DNA from: Vibrio renipiscarius
GTDB taxonomy: Bacteria > Pseudomonadota > Gammaproteobacteria > Enterobacterales > Vibrionaceae
Reading direction: 5' to 3'
Length of the DNA: 64,000 nucleotides
NCBI RefSeq assembly: GCF_000827885.1
Contig: NZ_JTKH01000021.1
Location: 220,443 to 284,442 of the forward strand
The position numbers were made by a program, and so were the translations under genes. This document shows, piece by piece, positions 38,211 through 49,600 of this stretch; positions within the stretch are counted from its first letter, which is position 1, and the number at the start of each line of letters is the position of its first letter. Below the pieces are notes generated by a model, which worked only from the letters and a program-made list of their open reading frames with translations, did no database searches and was not told where the DNA came from.

Positions 38211-38667
38211 CGTCTGTAGAAAAGCGTTCCTTTGATTCATAGCACTTCCCTTTCCTCCAATACGTCAGCGCATTCAATACCACTCTATTGATTAAGCCGA
38301 ACGTTAATCGAAACATGCCACAAAAGTAAAAACACGCAATCAACAATTTTAACCCGCAAGAATGCTAAAGACTTATGTTGATTGGTATAAATACACATCC
38401 ATCCTAAAAAAATCGCATCTCTGGCCGCTATAGCTTTAAACAATATCATCGCCTCATGCAAATGAGGGGTCATTGATGTGATTTCGCCATGCCCTTTCGG
38501 TCATCATTTTGATGTCGTAAGAAGTCAATCTTCGCTTATTCCGACGGTTTCTTCTGTCTTTGCAAAACACGGCATGGCATCAAACAGTGATCACATTAAA
38601 CAACATATAAAGTCACACCTATCTAGTGATGTGGCGTATCTCTATCGACGTAACTTTACGAGGGCGT
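38211..38667. other. Intergenic region before the chemotaxis receptor gene
   Basis: 457 bases with no supported gene. It must hold the promoter of the following receptor gene, but I find no convincing sigma-70, sigma-28 or sigma-54 signature. A small inverted repeat CCTCAT-GCAA-ATGAGG sits at about 38,452-38,467. Confidence 0.5.
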
Positions 38668-40293
38668 ATGAAACTCAAAACTCAAGCTTACATTCTGTCA
38701 GGCATCATTTTAACGGCACTATTGGCTCTGACAGTCACGGGCTTATGGACACTACGTGTTGCCAGCAACCTGGATAACAAAGCGCGCGTCACTGAACTTT
38801 TTAAAAGTGCATACAGCATTTTGACTGAAGTCGAACAGATGGCCGTAGAAGGCGCATTAGAAGAAGACGAAGCAAAAGCACTCGCCACTCGCCTACTTCG
38901 TAATAATATCTACAAAGACAACGAATATGTTTACGTAGCCGATGAAAATATGTTTTTCGTCGCAACGCCACTTGATCCTCAGTTACACGGCACCAGCTTT
39001 AATGACTTTAGAGACGGTTCAGGTAACAGTGTGGGCCAGTTAATTCAGCGTGAGCTCGGCCATACCACCAATCAAATCGTGGAATACACTTGGACGCAGC
39101 GATTAGAAGACGGCACCATCGAAGAAAAACTGTCCATCGCCGAAAAAACGCCTCATTGGGGCTGGGTTGTTGGTACCGGTATTGGCTTTAATGAAGTGAA
39201 CGCTCGCTTTTGGTCTACCGCTCAATGGCAGCTACTGCTTTGTTTCGCTGTCGCATCAGGCATTTTGGGCGTGCTGATTGTCTCTATTCGTAAGATGCTG
39301 GCGTTATTGGGGGGCGAGCCTCAAGATGTACGCAACGCAGTACAAGCTGTCGCACAAGGCGATATACAAGCCTCATTCGAACAACCGGCACCAAAAGGCA
39401 GTATCTATGAAGCCGTGCAGCAAATGAGTTTGTCGCTCGCGCAATTGGTGAGCAACCTTGACGCTTCGATGATTGCTCTACGCCAAGAACTCGCCAATGT
39501 TGAAGATCGCGCAGGCTCAATTTCCAGCCTGACGGAAACACAACAGCAATCTACCGAAATGATTGCAACTGCAATGACCGAAATGGCCTCATCAGCGACC
39601 AATGTGGCTGAATCCGCCAGCGACACAGCGCGCAACACGGATGAAGCGGATAAGCAGAGCCAACACACTCAAACGCTGATCCATAATACCGTTGATAATA
39701 TTCAAGGCTTAGCCACTCAACTGGGGACGGCTAGCCAAGCGGTGGCCGATCTAGACAGTGATGTAAACAATATCGTTAAAGTGTTGGATGTGATCGGGGA
39801 TATTGCCGAGCAAACCAACTTACTCGCACTGAATGCCGCGATTGAAGCGGCACGTGCGGGCGAACAAGGCCGAGGTTTTGCCGTTGTTGCGGATGAAGTG
39901 CGTAACTTAGCAGGACGCACGCAATCCAGTACCAAAGAAATCCAACAAATGATCGCGAACCTACAAGCTGGCTCTCGAAATGCGATTCATACCATGGAAG
40001 TGTGTGCGGAAACGAGCCAAAGTACGGTTGTCGAATCACAAAATGCATCGGAAGCCCTGCAACAAATCGTGATTGCACTGGAGTCGATCAGTCAAATGAG
40101 CCACCAAATCGCCACGGCAGCAGCGGAACAAACTCAAGTCGGTGATGATATTTCTAAGCGCATTAATATGATTGAAGAAAGCGGAAACCAACTCAGTAAC
40201 GTGGTTACCGAGAGTCATAACAGCACTCAGACCCTCACTTCTCTTGCAAATGAACTAGAAAATTGGGTAAGCAAGTTTACTGTTAAATCATAA
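38668..40293 (+). CDS. Methyl-accepting chemotaxis protein with sCache sensor
   Basis: 541 residues from the ATG at 38,668 (ACGAGGG a few bases upstream); a longer frame of 14 extra residues would weaken the signal-anchor start [22 protein letters not shown]. Layout: TM1 (about 6-30); a periplasmic single-Cache domain (about 35-185, with [22 protein letters not shown] and [11 protein letters not shown]); TM2 (about 190-210); a HAMP-like linker; and a signalling domain with the hairpin tip [32 protein letters not shown]. There is no C-terminal NWETF-type methylation pentapeptide. The ligand is unknown; sCache receptors often sense small carboxylates. It lies between two tRNA arrays. Confidence 0.93.
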   Translation: MKLKTQAYILSGIILTALLALTVTGLWTLRVASNLDNKARVTELFKSAYSILTEVEQMAVEGALEEDEAKALATRLLRNNIYKDNEYVYVADENMFFVATPLDPQLHGTSFNDFRDGSGNSVGQLIQRELGHTTNQIVEYTWTQRLEDGTIEEKLSIAEKTPHWGWVVGTGIGFNEVNARFWSTAQWQLLLCFAVASGILGVLIVSIRKMLALLGGEPQDVRNAVQAVAQGDIQASFEQPAPKGSIYEAVQQMSLSLAQLVSNLDASMIALRQELANVEDRAGSISSLTETQQQSTEMIATAMTEMASSATNVAESASDTARNTDEADKQSQHTQTLIHNTVDNIQGLATQLGTASQAVADLDSDVNNIVKVLDVIGDIAEQTNLLALNAAIEAARAGEQGRGFAVVADEVRNLAGRTQSSTKEIQQMIANLQAGSRNAIHTMEVCAETSQSTVVESQNASEALQQIVIALESISQMSHQIATAAAEQTQVGDDISKRINMIEESGNQLSNVVTESHNSTQTLTSLANELENWVSKFTVKS

Positions 40294-40311
40294 TTACGAC
40301 CTTAAACCACC

Positions 40312-40341
40312 AAAAGCACGCGTTAATGCGTGCTTTTTTTC
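40312..40341 (+). terminator. Terminator of the chemotaxis receptor gene
   Basis: AAAAGCACGC, GTTAAT, GCGTGCTTTTTTT: a clear stem and T tract 18 bases after the stop. Confidence 0.88.
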
Positions 40342-40476
40342 GGCCTTAAACAAATTAACCCCCCATTTTTTTACTACGAATACACAGCTAAATGTGCCTT
40401 TGAGGGGCACAAATGACTAAAAACACCCCATTAAGTATAGAAAATCAGCAAACGATATTTTTTTTGCATTTTAATG

Positions 40477-40505
40477 TTGACCTAAAACGCGAAAAGCCGT
40501 TTAAT
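40477..40505 (+). promoter_or_regulatory. Promoter of tRNA array 2
   Basis: -35 TTGACC (40,477-40,482), 17-base spacer, -10 TTTAAT (40,500-40,505), GC-rich discriminator up to the first tRNA. Near-copy of the array 1 promoter. Confidence 0.8.
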
Positions 40506-40515
40506 ACACCTCGTC

Positions 40516-40591
40516 GCCCGGATAGCTCAGTCGGTAGAGCAGAGGATTGAAAATCCTCGTGTCGGTGGTTCGATTCCGCCTCCGGGCACCA
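40516..40591 (+). tRNA. tRNA-Phe (GAA), copy 3
   Basis: 76 bases, identical to copy 1 including the GCCCGGA/TCCGGGC acceptor stem; encoded CCA. Confidence 0.98.
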
Positions 40592-40641
40592 CAGTTTATT
40601 TGTTGGTGTCTGAACGACAACAACATGAAAGAATATAGTGC

Positions 40642-40717
<76 letters not shown>

Positions 40718-40736
40718 TTATTCTTTAACGTACAAT

Positions 40737-40812
40737 TCCCTTTTAGTTCAGTTGGTAGAACGGCGGACTGTTAATCCGTATGTCGCAAGTTCAAGTCTTG
40801 CAAAGGGAGCCA
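40737..40812 (+). tRNA. tRNA-Asn (GTT), copy 2
   Basis: 76 bases, acceptor TCCCTTT pairing AAAGGGA, anticodon GTT, encoded CCA. D-loop has AGTTGGT where the other copies have AGTCGGT. Confidence 0.97.
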
Positions 40813-40855
40813 CATTGCATTGATAAGCTTTTTAGCTTGTTAATAAAAAATACGT

Positions 40856-40931
<76 letters not shown>

Positions 40932-40946
40932 TAAATAAAAACCGAT

Positions 40947-41022
40947 TCCCTTTTAGTTCAGTCGGTAGAACGGCGGACTGTTAATCCGTATGTCGCAAGT
41001 TCAAGTCTTGCAAAGGGAGCCA
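40947..41022 (+). tRNA. tRNA-Asn (GTT), copy 3
   Basis: 76 bases, acceptor TCCCTTT/AAAGGGA as in copy 2, D-loop as in copy 1; encoded CCA. Confidence 0.97.
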
Positions 41023-41031
41023 CATTTTAGA

Positions 41032-41061
41032 AAGCCTCATCTTCGGATGAGGCTTTTTTTT
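41032..41061 (+). terminator. Terminator of tRNA array 2
   Basis: AAGCCTCATC, TTCG tetraloop, GATGAGGCTT followed by T residues: a strong UUCG hairpin terminator. Confidence 0.92.
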
Positions 41062-41351
41062 GTCTGTCATTCCAGTACCGCCACTCAGAGTCATCCTCTA
41101 AAGAAAATTAAACGCCCGCTATAACTGAATCTTCATCAAGGCTGGCCCATTCTCGCAGTCATAACGCCACCACAAACTTTACTTCCCCTACCGCTTAACT
41201 TAGAACAGCTCTAACGCTGCCTACTAGCACAGATGAGCACACGGCGATAATCTCTTACGCATCTGCCCCTTAGAATAAACAAAGCGCCTACAATGGCTCT
41301 CAGGCGTTATAGACCGTACACAAATAAAGTCGCAGCGGTTTTTGACCGATA
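41062..41351. other. Noncoding stretch between tRNA array 2 and plsC
   Basis: 290 bases with no gene that I can support on either strand. A weak hairpin (AGCGCCT ... AGGCGTT, about 41,281-41,308) is the only structure noticed. Confidence 0.5.
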
Positions 41352-41380
41352 TAAAAAAAGCGTGCGACCCGCGCACGCTT
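41352..41380 (-). terminator. plsC terminator
   Basis: AAGCGTGCG and CGCACGCTT arms with a short loop; the A7 run on the plus strand gives a T tract on the minus strand, 33 bases past the plsC stop. Confidence 0.85.
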
Positions 41381-41413
41381 CTAATACTCATTCTTATGAA
41401 TACCCAAACAACA

Positions 41414-42142
41414 TTATTTCGCTTGGTTAAGTACCTTCACTTCTTCATTCAACTGCGTCAGCTTTTGTTCCATCTGCTCGCGACACAAGTTAGCCACTTC
41501 GCGTACTTGCTCTTTCTTACAGCCTTGAGTGCTCACTGGAGGCAGCATCTCAACGATCACATGTCCATTGTTCCAACGGTTAAGCTTAACGCCTTCTGTC
41601 GAACTACAAACGATTGGCACCACATCGACGCCTGCACCAATCGCAGTATGGAAAGCACCGGTTTTAAATGGCAATAAACCACGCCCGCGTGAACGCGTTC
41701 CTTCCGGGAACATCCAAATAGAGACGTCGCTGTTTTTCATCTTATCAATCACTTGATCGATGGTTCCCATCGCTTTGCTACGGTTACCACGATCGATCAA
41801 AATATTCCCCGTTAGCCAGTATAACTGACCGAATAAAGGGAGGAATGCCAAACTCTTCTTACCTACTGTCACGACTTTCGGTGTTACCGCACCCGCCACG
41901 GTGAACAAATCCCAGTTGTTTTGATGATTTGCAATATAAACATGCTGACCACGCGTGTAGGCATCATCTGGCATTCTGAACTCTAACTTGATACCAAATA
42001 CGCGTGACATTTTGCTAAACAGGCGACCAAAGGTGAAGACATGTTTAGGATTGCGCGGGCTCAGTAGACAATAGCCACAGCCAAATACAAACATGGCAAT
42101 CGCAAATATCGCGACAGCAAACAGACGGAACAGTGCAATCAT
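41414..42142 (-). CDS. plsC: 1-acyl-sn-glycerol-3-phosphate acyltransferase
   Basis: 242 residues. An N-terminal membrane helix (about 5-27) precedes the acyltransferase motifs NHQNNWD (HX4D) and FPEGTRSRG, with GNILIDRGNR between them. It makes phosphatidic acid from lysophosphatidic acid, a central phospholipid step. It stands downstream of murA but has its own upstream terminator separating the two, so it is probably transcribed independently. Confidence 0.93.
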   Translation of the reverse strand: MIALFRLFAVAIFAIAMFVFGCGYCLLSPRNPKHVFTFGRLFSKMSRVFGIKLEFRMPDDAYTRGQHVYIANHQNNWDLFTVAGAVTPKVVTVGKKSLAFLPLFGQLYWLTGNILIDRGNRSKAMGTIDQVIDKMKNSDVSIWMFPEGTRSRGRGLLPFKTGAFHTAIGAGVDVVPIVCSSTEGVKLNRWNNGHVIVEMLPPVSTQGCKKEQVREVANLCREQMEQKLTQLNEEVKVLNQAK

Positions 42143-42204
42143 TAATGTTCTCCAAGAACAATGAGGTAAAAATTATGGCCTTAATCTAACGTATCTTTTA
42201 GCCA

Positions 42205-42234
42205 TAAAAAAGCCGAAACATTCGTTTCGGCTTA
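42205..42234 (-). terminator. murA operon terminator
   Basis: AAGCCGAAAC and GTTTCGGCTT arms (loop ATTC), with a T tract on the minus strand; it ends the mla-ibaG-murA unit. Confidence 0.86.
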
Positions 42235-42290
42235 CATATGTACTCTAAACTTCGTTTTATACGTTGTTTATCGTCATTTTGAATCGTTAA

Positions 42291-43565
<1,275 letters not shown>

Positions 43566-43820
43566 TTACAGTGACATCAACTTTTTATCGCGAGCCCATT
43601 CTGCAGGCGTGTAAGCCTTTATAGAGACTGCGTGGATGTCATTTCTTTGGATATACTCCATGAGTGGCGCATAAATAGTTTGTTGTTTCTTAACGCGGTT
43701 CATTCCCTCGAAACAAGCATCAACAGCGATCACTTCGTAGTGGCTACCCTCGCCCTTTACGTGTAGTTCTTCTAGGTTTAGTGCTTCGTTTAAAATCTGT
43801 TGTACTTTTGCGCTATCCAC
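43566..43820 (-). CDS. ibaG: IbaG, BolA-family protein
   Basis: 84 residues with a GTG start at 43,820 and AGAGG 6 bases upstream. BolA fold: [34 protein letters not shown], with the conserved His and Cys able to bind Fe-S together with a monothiol glutaredoxin. Linked to acid stress and cell-envelope integrity in vibrios. It sits between mlaB and murA as in enterics. Confidence 0.93.
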   Translation of the reverse strand: MDSAKVQQILNEALNLEELHVKGEGSHYEVIAVDACFEGMNRVKKQQTIYAPLMEYIQRNDIHAVSIKAYTPAEWARDKKLMSL

Positions 43821-43829
43821 AATTTACCT

Positions 43830-44144
43830 CTAATTAATCTTTATGTGCTCAGCAATGTATTTTTCAACATTACTCAATGCCAGCAAAGTGCTGAGTTGCG
43901 TAGGCACGAAGCTGAGCATTATATGACAGTTTTGTTTTTTTGCATGCTCTAATAGGTGAATGATCATCACCATTCCGGCGGAATCAATACGCTCGACTTC
44001 TGACAAGTTAATCTCAAACGATGACGTCTGTGGTTGCCAAGCTTTAAAGAGCGGCCACAAGCCCGGTACGGTATCACGATTTAAGCGCCCGAGCAGAGCG
44101 CCACTATGTTCGTCGATAACACGATATTGCTCATGCTCGATCAT
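43830..44144 (-). CDS. mlaB: MlaB, STAS protein of the lipid-transport complex
   Basis: 104 residues, STAS fold with the signature VERIDSAGMVMIIHLLEHA. MlaB binds the MlaF ATPase and stabilises the MlaFEDB transporter. Its ATG overlaps the mlaC stop by one base (TAATG). Confidence 0.92.
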   Translation of the reverse strand: MIEHEQYRVIDEHSGALLGRLNRDTVPGLWPLFKAWQPQTSSFEINLSEVERIDSAGMVMIIHLLEHAKKQNCHIMLSFVPTQLSTLLALSNVEKYIAEHIKIN

Positions 44145-44779
44145 TACTTCGCCTCAAAACGGATCGGTTGAGCAGCCAACGCATCCAATTCTTTTGCCAC
44201 CGACAAAATGCCATCTTGACGCAGCTTACTGTTCCACTCTGATTGCTTGCTTGATAACAAGCTGATGCCTTCAGCAATCATATCAAAGACTTTCCATTCG
44301 CCCGTTTTCTTATCTTTACGCAACTTAAACTCTAGCTGAATATTTGGGCGAGGTGCATCAACGATATCCACTTTAACGCTGGTGATCGTTTTACTTGGAT
44401 CCAATTTAGTCTCAGGTCCAAATTCAATTTCTTGGTCGGTATACTGCGTCAGAACCTGTGCATACGACGCAATAAGATATGAGCGAAAAGCCGTAATGAA
44501 CTCGTTCACATCAGAACGCTTCGCACCTTTAAGATTAGAGCCTAATAGCTTTAGTGCGGCATACTTATAATTCACATAAGGCATTAACTCTTCTTCCACA
44601 ATCACTTTTAGGTGGTTGGGATCTTGTTTGATGATGCTTTGTTCTGCTTTCAATCGCTCAAAAGCCATGCCACCAACCTGCTCCATCATTGGGTATGGTT
44701 GTGTTTTATCGATCTCGGCACTTATCGCACTCAATGGCAAGAATAAGGCGACGACCATTAGTATTAATTTGTTCAACAT
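44144..44779 (-). CDS. mlaC: MlaC, periplasmic phospholipid-binding protein
   Basis: 211 residues. Signal peptide LNKLILMVVALFLPLSAISA precedes a Tgt2/MlaC domain (VNYKYAALKLLG, FITAFRSYLIASYAQVLTQYTD, VFDMIAEGISLLSSKQSEW). It shuttles phospholipid between the outer-membrane MlaA and the inner-membrane MlaFEDB. Start overlaps the mlaD stop by one base. Confidence 0.93.
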   Translation of the reverse strand: MLNKLILMVVALFLPLSAISAEIDKTQPYPMMEQVGGMAFERLKAEQSIIKQDPNHLKVIVEEELMPYVNYKYAALKLLGSNLKGAKRSDVNEFITAFRSYLIASYAQVLTQYTDQEIEFGPETKLDPSKTITSVKVDIVDAPRPNIQLEFKLRKDKKTGEWKVFDMIAEGISLLSSKQSEWNSKLRQDGILSVAKELDALAAQPIRFEAK

Positions 44780-45270
44780 TACTCTTCTCCCGACTCTGAA
44801 TTACCACCGCCCACGCTATACAACACCTGACCAATCAAATCTTCGAGTACCATGGCTGATTTCGTATCTTCAATATAGTCATTGTCCACCAGCATCTGTT
44901 CGTCATCAAAAACAAAACCTGGTGTTAGACCAATGTATTGCTCACCGATGAGCCCTGATGTCAAAATTTGCACACTCGAGGTTTCAGGGAACTGCTGGTA
45001 TTGACCACTGATTGCCATACGCACAACAGGCAAGAGTGATTCAGCGTTTAAAGTAATCGACGTAACACGCCCAATCACCACACCACCAACTTTCACAGGC
45101 GAACGTACTTTCAAACTACCAATATTGTCGAACTCGGCATTTAGTGTGTAAGTATCACTCGAACCGATGCCTTTTACGTCAGCGACTTGAAAAATCATAA
45201 TCAAAATGGCGCAAATACCAGCGAGAATGAAGCTACCTACCCATAATTCGGTTTTACGTGTCTGTTGCAT
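44779..45270 (-). CDS. mlaD: MlaD, MCE-domain membrane protein
   Basis: 163 residues: membrane helix at about 10-29 (WVGSFILAGICAILIMIFQ), MCE domain at about 40-120 (LKVRSPVKVGGVVIGRV, SGLIGEQYIGLTPG). It forms the hexameric lipid-binding ring on MlaE. Two bases separate it from mlaE. Confidence 0.94.
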   Translation of the reverse strand: MQQTRKTELWVGSFILAGICAILIMIFQVADVKGIGSSDTYTLNAEFDNIGSLKVRSPVKVGGVVIGRVTSITLNAESLLPVVRMAISGQYQQFPETSSVQILTSGLIGEQYIGLTPGFVFDDEQMLVDNDYIEDTKSAMVLEDLIGQVLYSVGGGNSESGEE

Positions 45271-45272
45271 TT

Positions 45273-46064
45273 TTAGTTCCCAAACATCAATGCGGTCAGT
45301 ACGAAGTCTAGCCCAAGTACTGCCAAAGAAGAGTGTACTACCGTGCGAGTGGTTGCACGGCTGATGCCTTCCGAAGTAGGAATCGCATCATATCCATTAA
45401 ATAAAGCAATCCAAGTCACGGTAATGGCAAAGACCAAACTTTTGATAAAGCTGTTGCCAATATCCTGACCCAATTCAACCGATGATTGCATCGCAGACCA
45501 GAAACTGCCGTGATCTACGCCTTTCCAATCAACGCCAACGATCTGGCCACCCCAAATGCCCACCGCCATAAAAATCATGGTCAACAGTGGCATCGAGATC
45601 ACGCCAGCCCAGAAACGCGGTGCAATCACACGCTTTAATGGGTCAACAGCCATCATTTCCATTGACGACAGTTGCTCAGTCGCTTTCATGAGTCCAATTT
45701 CAGCGGTTAATGCCGAGCCCGCACGCCCAGCAAACAACAGCGCCGTCACGACCGGACCAAGCTCACGAAGTAGCGATAGGGCAACCATTTGACCAAGTGC
45801 GCCCTCCGCGCCAAAATCGACCAAAATAACGTAGCCTTGTAAGCTCAACACCATGCCAATAAACAGACCAGATAAAATGATGATCAGCAAAGATTGAACG
45901 CCTACGCTATATAACTGCTTAATAAGCAATGGCGCATTTTTAATAGGCTGAGGTTTGGAGGCTAGCGCGCCAAATAACATGAGGCTCGCGCGGCCCACGG
46001 CGATGCTTACGCCCATACCACGACGGCCGAGTGAAGCGATAAAATCGAGAAAATTCGTTATCAT
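45273..46064 (-). CDS. mlaE: MlaE, permease of the phospholipid transporter
   Basis: 263 residues of the MlaE/YrbE family. Several membrane helices; signature [47 protein letters not shown]. It is the membrane core of MlaFEDB, which maintains outer-membrane lipid asymmetry. ATG overlaps the mlaF TGA (ATGA). Confidence 0.95.
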   Translation of the reverse strand: MITNFLDFIASLGRRGMGVSIAVGRASLMLFGALASKPQPIKNAPLLIKQLYSVGVQSLLIIILSGLFIGMVLSLQGYVILVDFGAEGALGQMVALSLLRELGPVVTALLFAGRAGSALTAEIGLMKATEQLSSMEMMAVDPLKRVIAPRFWAGVISMPLLTMIFMAVGIWGGQIVGVDWKGVDHGSFWSAMQSSVELGQDIGNSFIKSLVFAITVTWIALFNGYDAIPTSEGISRATTRTVVHSSLAVLGLDFVLTALMFGN

Positions 46065-46858
46065 TGAAACAGATCCTCACCAATAGGTTTCGCTGGATAA
46101 CGAAATGGCACAGGGCCGTCGGCATCACCGACTAAGAATTGTTGAACTTGAGGGTCCGGATTCGCTCTTAATTCATCAGGCGTACCACTGGCGATCACTT
46201 GACCGTTCGCCAATATATAAACCCAATCAGCGATACTCATCACTTCAGGAACATCATGAGAAACCACCACCGCCGTAATACCCAGCGCTTGGTTTAAGTT
46301 ACGGATCAGCGTCACCAGCACACCCATCGTAATCGGATCTTGACCAACGAAGGGCTCATCAAACATGATCAGTTCAGGATCGAGCGCGATCGAACGAGCC
46401 AGAGCGGCTCTGCGAGCCATCCCGCCAGAGAGTTCATTTGGCATCAGTTCTGCGGCACCACGTAAACCCACCGCTTCCAACTTCAGCAGCACTAGTGTGC
46501 GCAACAAGTCTTCGTCAAGCTGAGTGTGTTCACGTAGTGGAAAGGCAACGTTATCAAAAACGTTAAGATCAGTGAACAAAGCGCCGGATTGAAAGAGCAT
46601 ACTCATACGCTTTCTTTCTTGATAGAGCTTGCGGCGGCTTAGAGAGGGAATATTAACACCGTCAAATAGAACCTCCCCACTATCGGGAAGAATTTGCCCG
46701 CCAATCAGGCGCAATAACGTTGTTTTACCAATCCCTGATGGTCCCATAATGGCCGTCACCTTGCCCTTGGGAACATGGAGGTCTACGCTATCAAAAATCT
46801 TGCGATTCCCACGAGAGAAACTCAGATTTTTGACCGTAACCAAATCATTTGATGACAT
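46061..46858 (-). CDS. mlaF: MlaF, ATPase of the phospholipid transporter
   Basis: 265 residues. ABC ATPase with Walker A GPSGIGKT (39-46), signature LSGGM (143-147) and Walker B LIMFDEP; the Gly-Met ending of the signature is typical of MlaF. It energises lipid movement through MlaE/MlaD. First gene of the mla-ibaG-murA unit, divergent from yrbG across a 234-base gap. Confidence 0.95.
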   Translation of the reverse strand: MSSNDLVTVKNLSFSRGNRKIFDSVDLHVPKGKVTAIMGPSGIGKTTLLRLIGGQILPDSGEVLFDGVNIPSLSRRKLYQERKRMSMLFQSGALFTDLNVFDNVAFPLREHTQLDEDLLRTLVLLKLEAVGLRGAAELMPNELSGGMARRAALARSIALDPELIMFDEPFVGQDPITMGVLVTLIRNLNQALGITAVVVSHDVPEVMSIADWVYILANGQVIASGTPDELRANPDPQVQQFLVGDADGPVPFRYPAKPIGEDLFQ

Positions 46859-47092
46859 GTCATACTCGTCGTCATAATCCTTTTATAATGCGCAATCATA
46901 AGCAGATTAAGTGTGAATTTAAAGCACTGTTCAATTAATTGTGAAGTACTTAAATTCTCTTGTTTCACTCACATCATCGTTCGAATAACAAAATGAGCGG
47001 TAAATAATTGAATGTTCAGCTTCCATTTTACCCCCCAACACGTCAAAATTGGCGGTTAAATTGTTCAGTTTGTAGATAAGTTAGGATATATC

Positions 47093-48058
47093 ATGATCGA
47101 AGCCGTTGCGTTTCTTATTGTTGGTCTCATTTTTCTGGTTTGGAGTGCTGACAAGCTGGTTTATGGCTCTGCTGCCCTAGCCCGCAACTTCGGTATTTCA
47201 CCGTTGGTGATCGGTATGACTATCCTAGCAATGGGCTCTTCTGCCCCTGAAATGATGGTTTCAGCGACCGCTGCATTGGATGGAAAAACCGATACTGCCG
47301 TTGGCAATGTTATTGGTTCAAACATCGCTAACATCGCGCTGATTCTTGGTATTACTGCCATCATCAAACCGCTATTAATTAGCTCACCGGTTTTACGCCG
47401 AGAATTGCCCCTAATGATCGTTGTAACACTGATCTCGGGTGCGATTTTGTGGGATAACCATCTTGGTTTCTACGAGGGTGTGTTGTTACTAAGCCTATTT
47501 GTGGTGTTTATCCTTGCGATGCTACGAATTAGCCGTAAAGAACAACCAAATGGCGATGTCTTACTCGACGAACAAGAACAAGACGTGCCTGAAGGCGTCG
47601 ACAATAAAATCGCACTGATGTGGGTCGTGATTGGTCTTATCATTCTTCCTATCGCAGCCGACACGCTAGTCGATAGCTCTGTGGTTATCGCAAAACATTT
47701 CGGCATGAGCGACCTTGTAATCGGCCTTACGATTATTGCCGTTGGTACAAGCCTACCAGAATTAGCGGCATCGGTTGCTGGCGTAATGAAAGGTGAAGAC
47801 GACATGGCCGTCGGTAATATTATCGGCTCCAATGTGTTCAACATTCTGGCCGTTATGGGTATTCCAGGCATTCTAAACCCATCAATCCTGAGTGATTTAG
47901 TGATGGGCCGTGATTTCTGGGTCATGCTGGCCGTGTCTCTGTTGTTGGTTGTCATGGCGCTTGGTAAGTCACGCAGCATTAACCGTTTTGAAGGCGCGTT
48001 TCTGGTGGTCGTGTTCATTGCGTACCAAAGCTACCTTGTTATCAATATGAACGCGTAA
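47093..48058 (+). CDS. yrbG: YrbG, calcium/sodium antiporter family protein
   Basis: 321 residues, about ten membrane helices arranged as two inverted repeats, each with the Na/Ca-exchanger alpha motif (GSSAPEMMVS ... GNVIGSNIANIALILG and GTSLPELAAS ... GNIIGSNVFNILAVMG). Physiological substrate in bacteria is uncertain. It opens the kds-lpt-rpoN series, 19 bases before kdsD, as in E. coli. Confidence 0.92.
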   Translation: MIEAVAFLIVGLIFLVWSADKLVYGSAALARNFGISPLVIGMTILAMGSSAPEMMVSATAALDGKTDTAVGNVIGSNIANIALILGITAIIKPLLISSPVLRRELPLMIVVTLISGAILWDNHLGFYEGVLLLSLFVVFILAMLRISRKEQPNGDVLLDEQEQDVPEGVDNKIALMWVVIGLIILPIAADTLVDSSVVIAKHFGMSDLVIGLTIIAVGTSLPELAASVAGVMKGEDDMAVGNIIGSNVFNILAVMGIPGILNPSILSDLVMGRDFWVMLAVSLLLVVMALGKSRSINRFEGAFLVVVFIAYQSYLVINMNA

Positions 48059-48077
48059 TTATTCGCTGGAGATTGTG

Positions 48078-49043
48078 ATGTTTGATTATCGCGCAGCTGC
48101 ATTGGAAGTGCTTAATATTGAAGTTGAAGCACTAAAGCAACTCGATCAATATTTTGATGACAGTTTTGTTCAAGCTTGTGAAACGATCTTAGCCAATAAA
48201 CACGGCAAAGTAGTGATCATGGGCATGGGTAAATCAGGTCATATTGGCAATAAAATTGCAGCCTCTCTTGCCAGTACAGGCACTTCAGCCTTTTTTGTTC
48301 ACCCTGGGGAAGCCGCTCATGGCGACCTCGGTATGATAGAGCCTGGCGATATCGTTCTGGCCATTTCAAATTCAGGCGAATCTGGTGAAATATTATCGCT
48401 ATTTCCAGTATTGAAGCGTCTCAAAATTACGATTATCAGTATGACCGGTAAGCCCAATTCAAACATGGCGAAACTGGCAGATATTCATCTACAAATTACC
48501 GTACCAAAAGAAGCCTGTCCGTTAGGCTTGGCTCCGACATCAAGCACCACCGCGACGCTCGTCATGGGTGATGCTCTAGCGGTTGCACTCCTCCAAGCGC
48601 GTGGCTTTACCGCAGAAGATTTTGCGCTATCCCACCCTGGTGGTGCATTAGGTCGCAAACTGTTACTGAAACTTTCCGACATCATGCATATCGACGATGC
48701 TCTACCGTTAGTTTCACCTGAAACCTTAGTCCGAGATGCTCTGCTAGAGATCAGCCAAAAAGGATTAGGAATGACGGCCGTGGTTGATGACAAGCGAACA
48801 CTACTTGGCATTTTTACTGATGGCGACTTACGTCGAATCTTAGATAAACGCGTTGATATACACACCGCATTAATCCGCGACGTCATGACGATAAATCCAA
48901 CCGTCGCGAATCCAAACATGTTGGCGGCAGAAGGTGTAAACTTAATGCAAGAGAAGAGCATTAATGGCTTACTACTTTGTGAAGACAACATCGTTGTTGG
49001 CGCATTGAACATGCATGATTTACTCAAAGCTGGAGTGATGTAA
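48078..49043 (+). CDS. kdsD: D-arabinose-5-phosphate isomerase
   Basis: 321 residues from the ATG at 48,078 (TGGAG 6 bases upstream). SIS domain (VIMGMGKSGHIGNKIAASLASTGT, SNSGESGE) followed by two CBS domains (about 205-320). It makes A5P from ribulose-5-phosphate, the precursor of Kdo in lipopolysaccharide. It overlaps kdsC by one base. Confidence 0.95.
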   Translation: MFDYRAAALEVLNIEVEALKQLDQYFDDSFVQACETILANKHGKVVIMGMGKSGHIGNKIAASLASTGTSAFFVHPGEAAHGDLGMIEPGDIVLAISNSGESGEILSLFPVLKRLKITIISMTGKPNSNMAKLADIHLQITVPKEACPLGLAPTSSTTATLVMGDALAVALLQARGFTAEDFALSHPGGALGRKLLLKLSDIMHIDDALPLVSPETLVRDALLEISQKGLGMTAVVDDKRTLLGIFTDGDLRRILDKRVDIHTALIRDVMTINPTVANPNMLAAEGVNLMQEKSINGLLLCEDNIVVGALNMHDLLKAGVM

Positions 49044-49600
49044 TGACGAATAAAATCGACACCTTATACGGTGAGGTTGACGCTGACACCTTCGCGATTG
49101 CAAAGCAGATAAAATTACTCATTTGTGACGTCGATGGCGTGTTCTCTGATGGCTTGGTTTATATGGGCAACCAAGGTGAAGAGTTAAAAACCTTTCACAC
49201 TCGTGACGGCTATGGCGTAAAGTCTTTGATGAACGCTGGGATTGAAATCGCCATCATCACCGGTCGTCAATCACAGATCGTAGAAAATCGCATGAAAGCG
49301 TTAGGCATTGAGCTAATTTACCAAGGCCAAGACAATAAAGTCGCCGCTTACCATGATATTTGCCAACAACTGGGCATTGCACCAGAGCAAACCGGCTATA
49401 TTGGCGATGACCTTATCGATTGGCCAGTGATGGAAAAAGTCGCCCTGAAAGTCTGTGTGGCAGACGGTCATCCTTTGCTTGTTCAACGCGCAAACTACGT
49501 CACCACGATTAAAGGTGGTCATGGCGCAGTGCGTGAAGTTTGCGATCTGATCCTTCAGGCTCGTGACGAACTCGACGTACACAAAGGTTTAAGTATATGA
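49043..49600 (+). CDS. kdsC: KDO-8-phosphate phosphatase
   Basis: 185 residues, HAD superfamily. The nucleophile motif is ICDVDGVFSDG; HTRDGYGVKSL, ITGRQSQIVENR and YIGDDLIDWPVM follow. It removes phosphate from KDO-8-P. ATG overlaps the kdsD stop (TAATG), and its own stop overlaps lptC (ATGA). Confidence 0.96.
   Translation: MTNKIDTLYGEVDADTFAIAKQIKLLICDVDGVFSDGLVYMGNQGEELKTFHTRDGYGVKSLMNAGIEIAIITGRQSQIVENRMKALGIELIYQGQDNKVAAYHDICQQLGIAPEQTGYIGDDLIDWPVMEKVALKVCVADGHPLLVQRANYVTTIKGGHGAVREVCDLILQARDELDVHKGLSI

Noticed and set aside
38013..38219. Short frame crossing tRNA genes
   Set aside because: It is formed from tRNA-Phe and tRNA-Asn sequence and has no coding support.
38211..38667. A sigma-28 or sigma-54 promoter for the chemotaxis receptor gene
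   Set aside because: No acceptable TAAAG...GCCGATAA or TGGC...TTGC pair at the right spacing was found.
47470..48018. A 182-codon minus-strand frame
   Set aside because: Antisense to yrbG; Thr/Ile/Arg-rich, no motif. Shadow of a membrane-protein gene.
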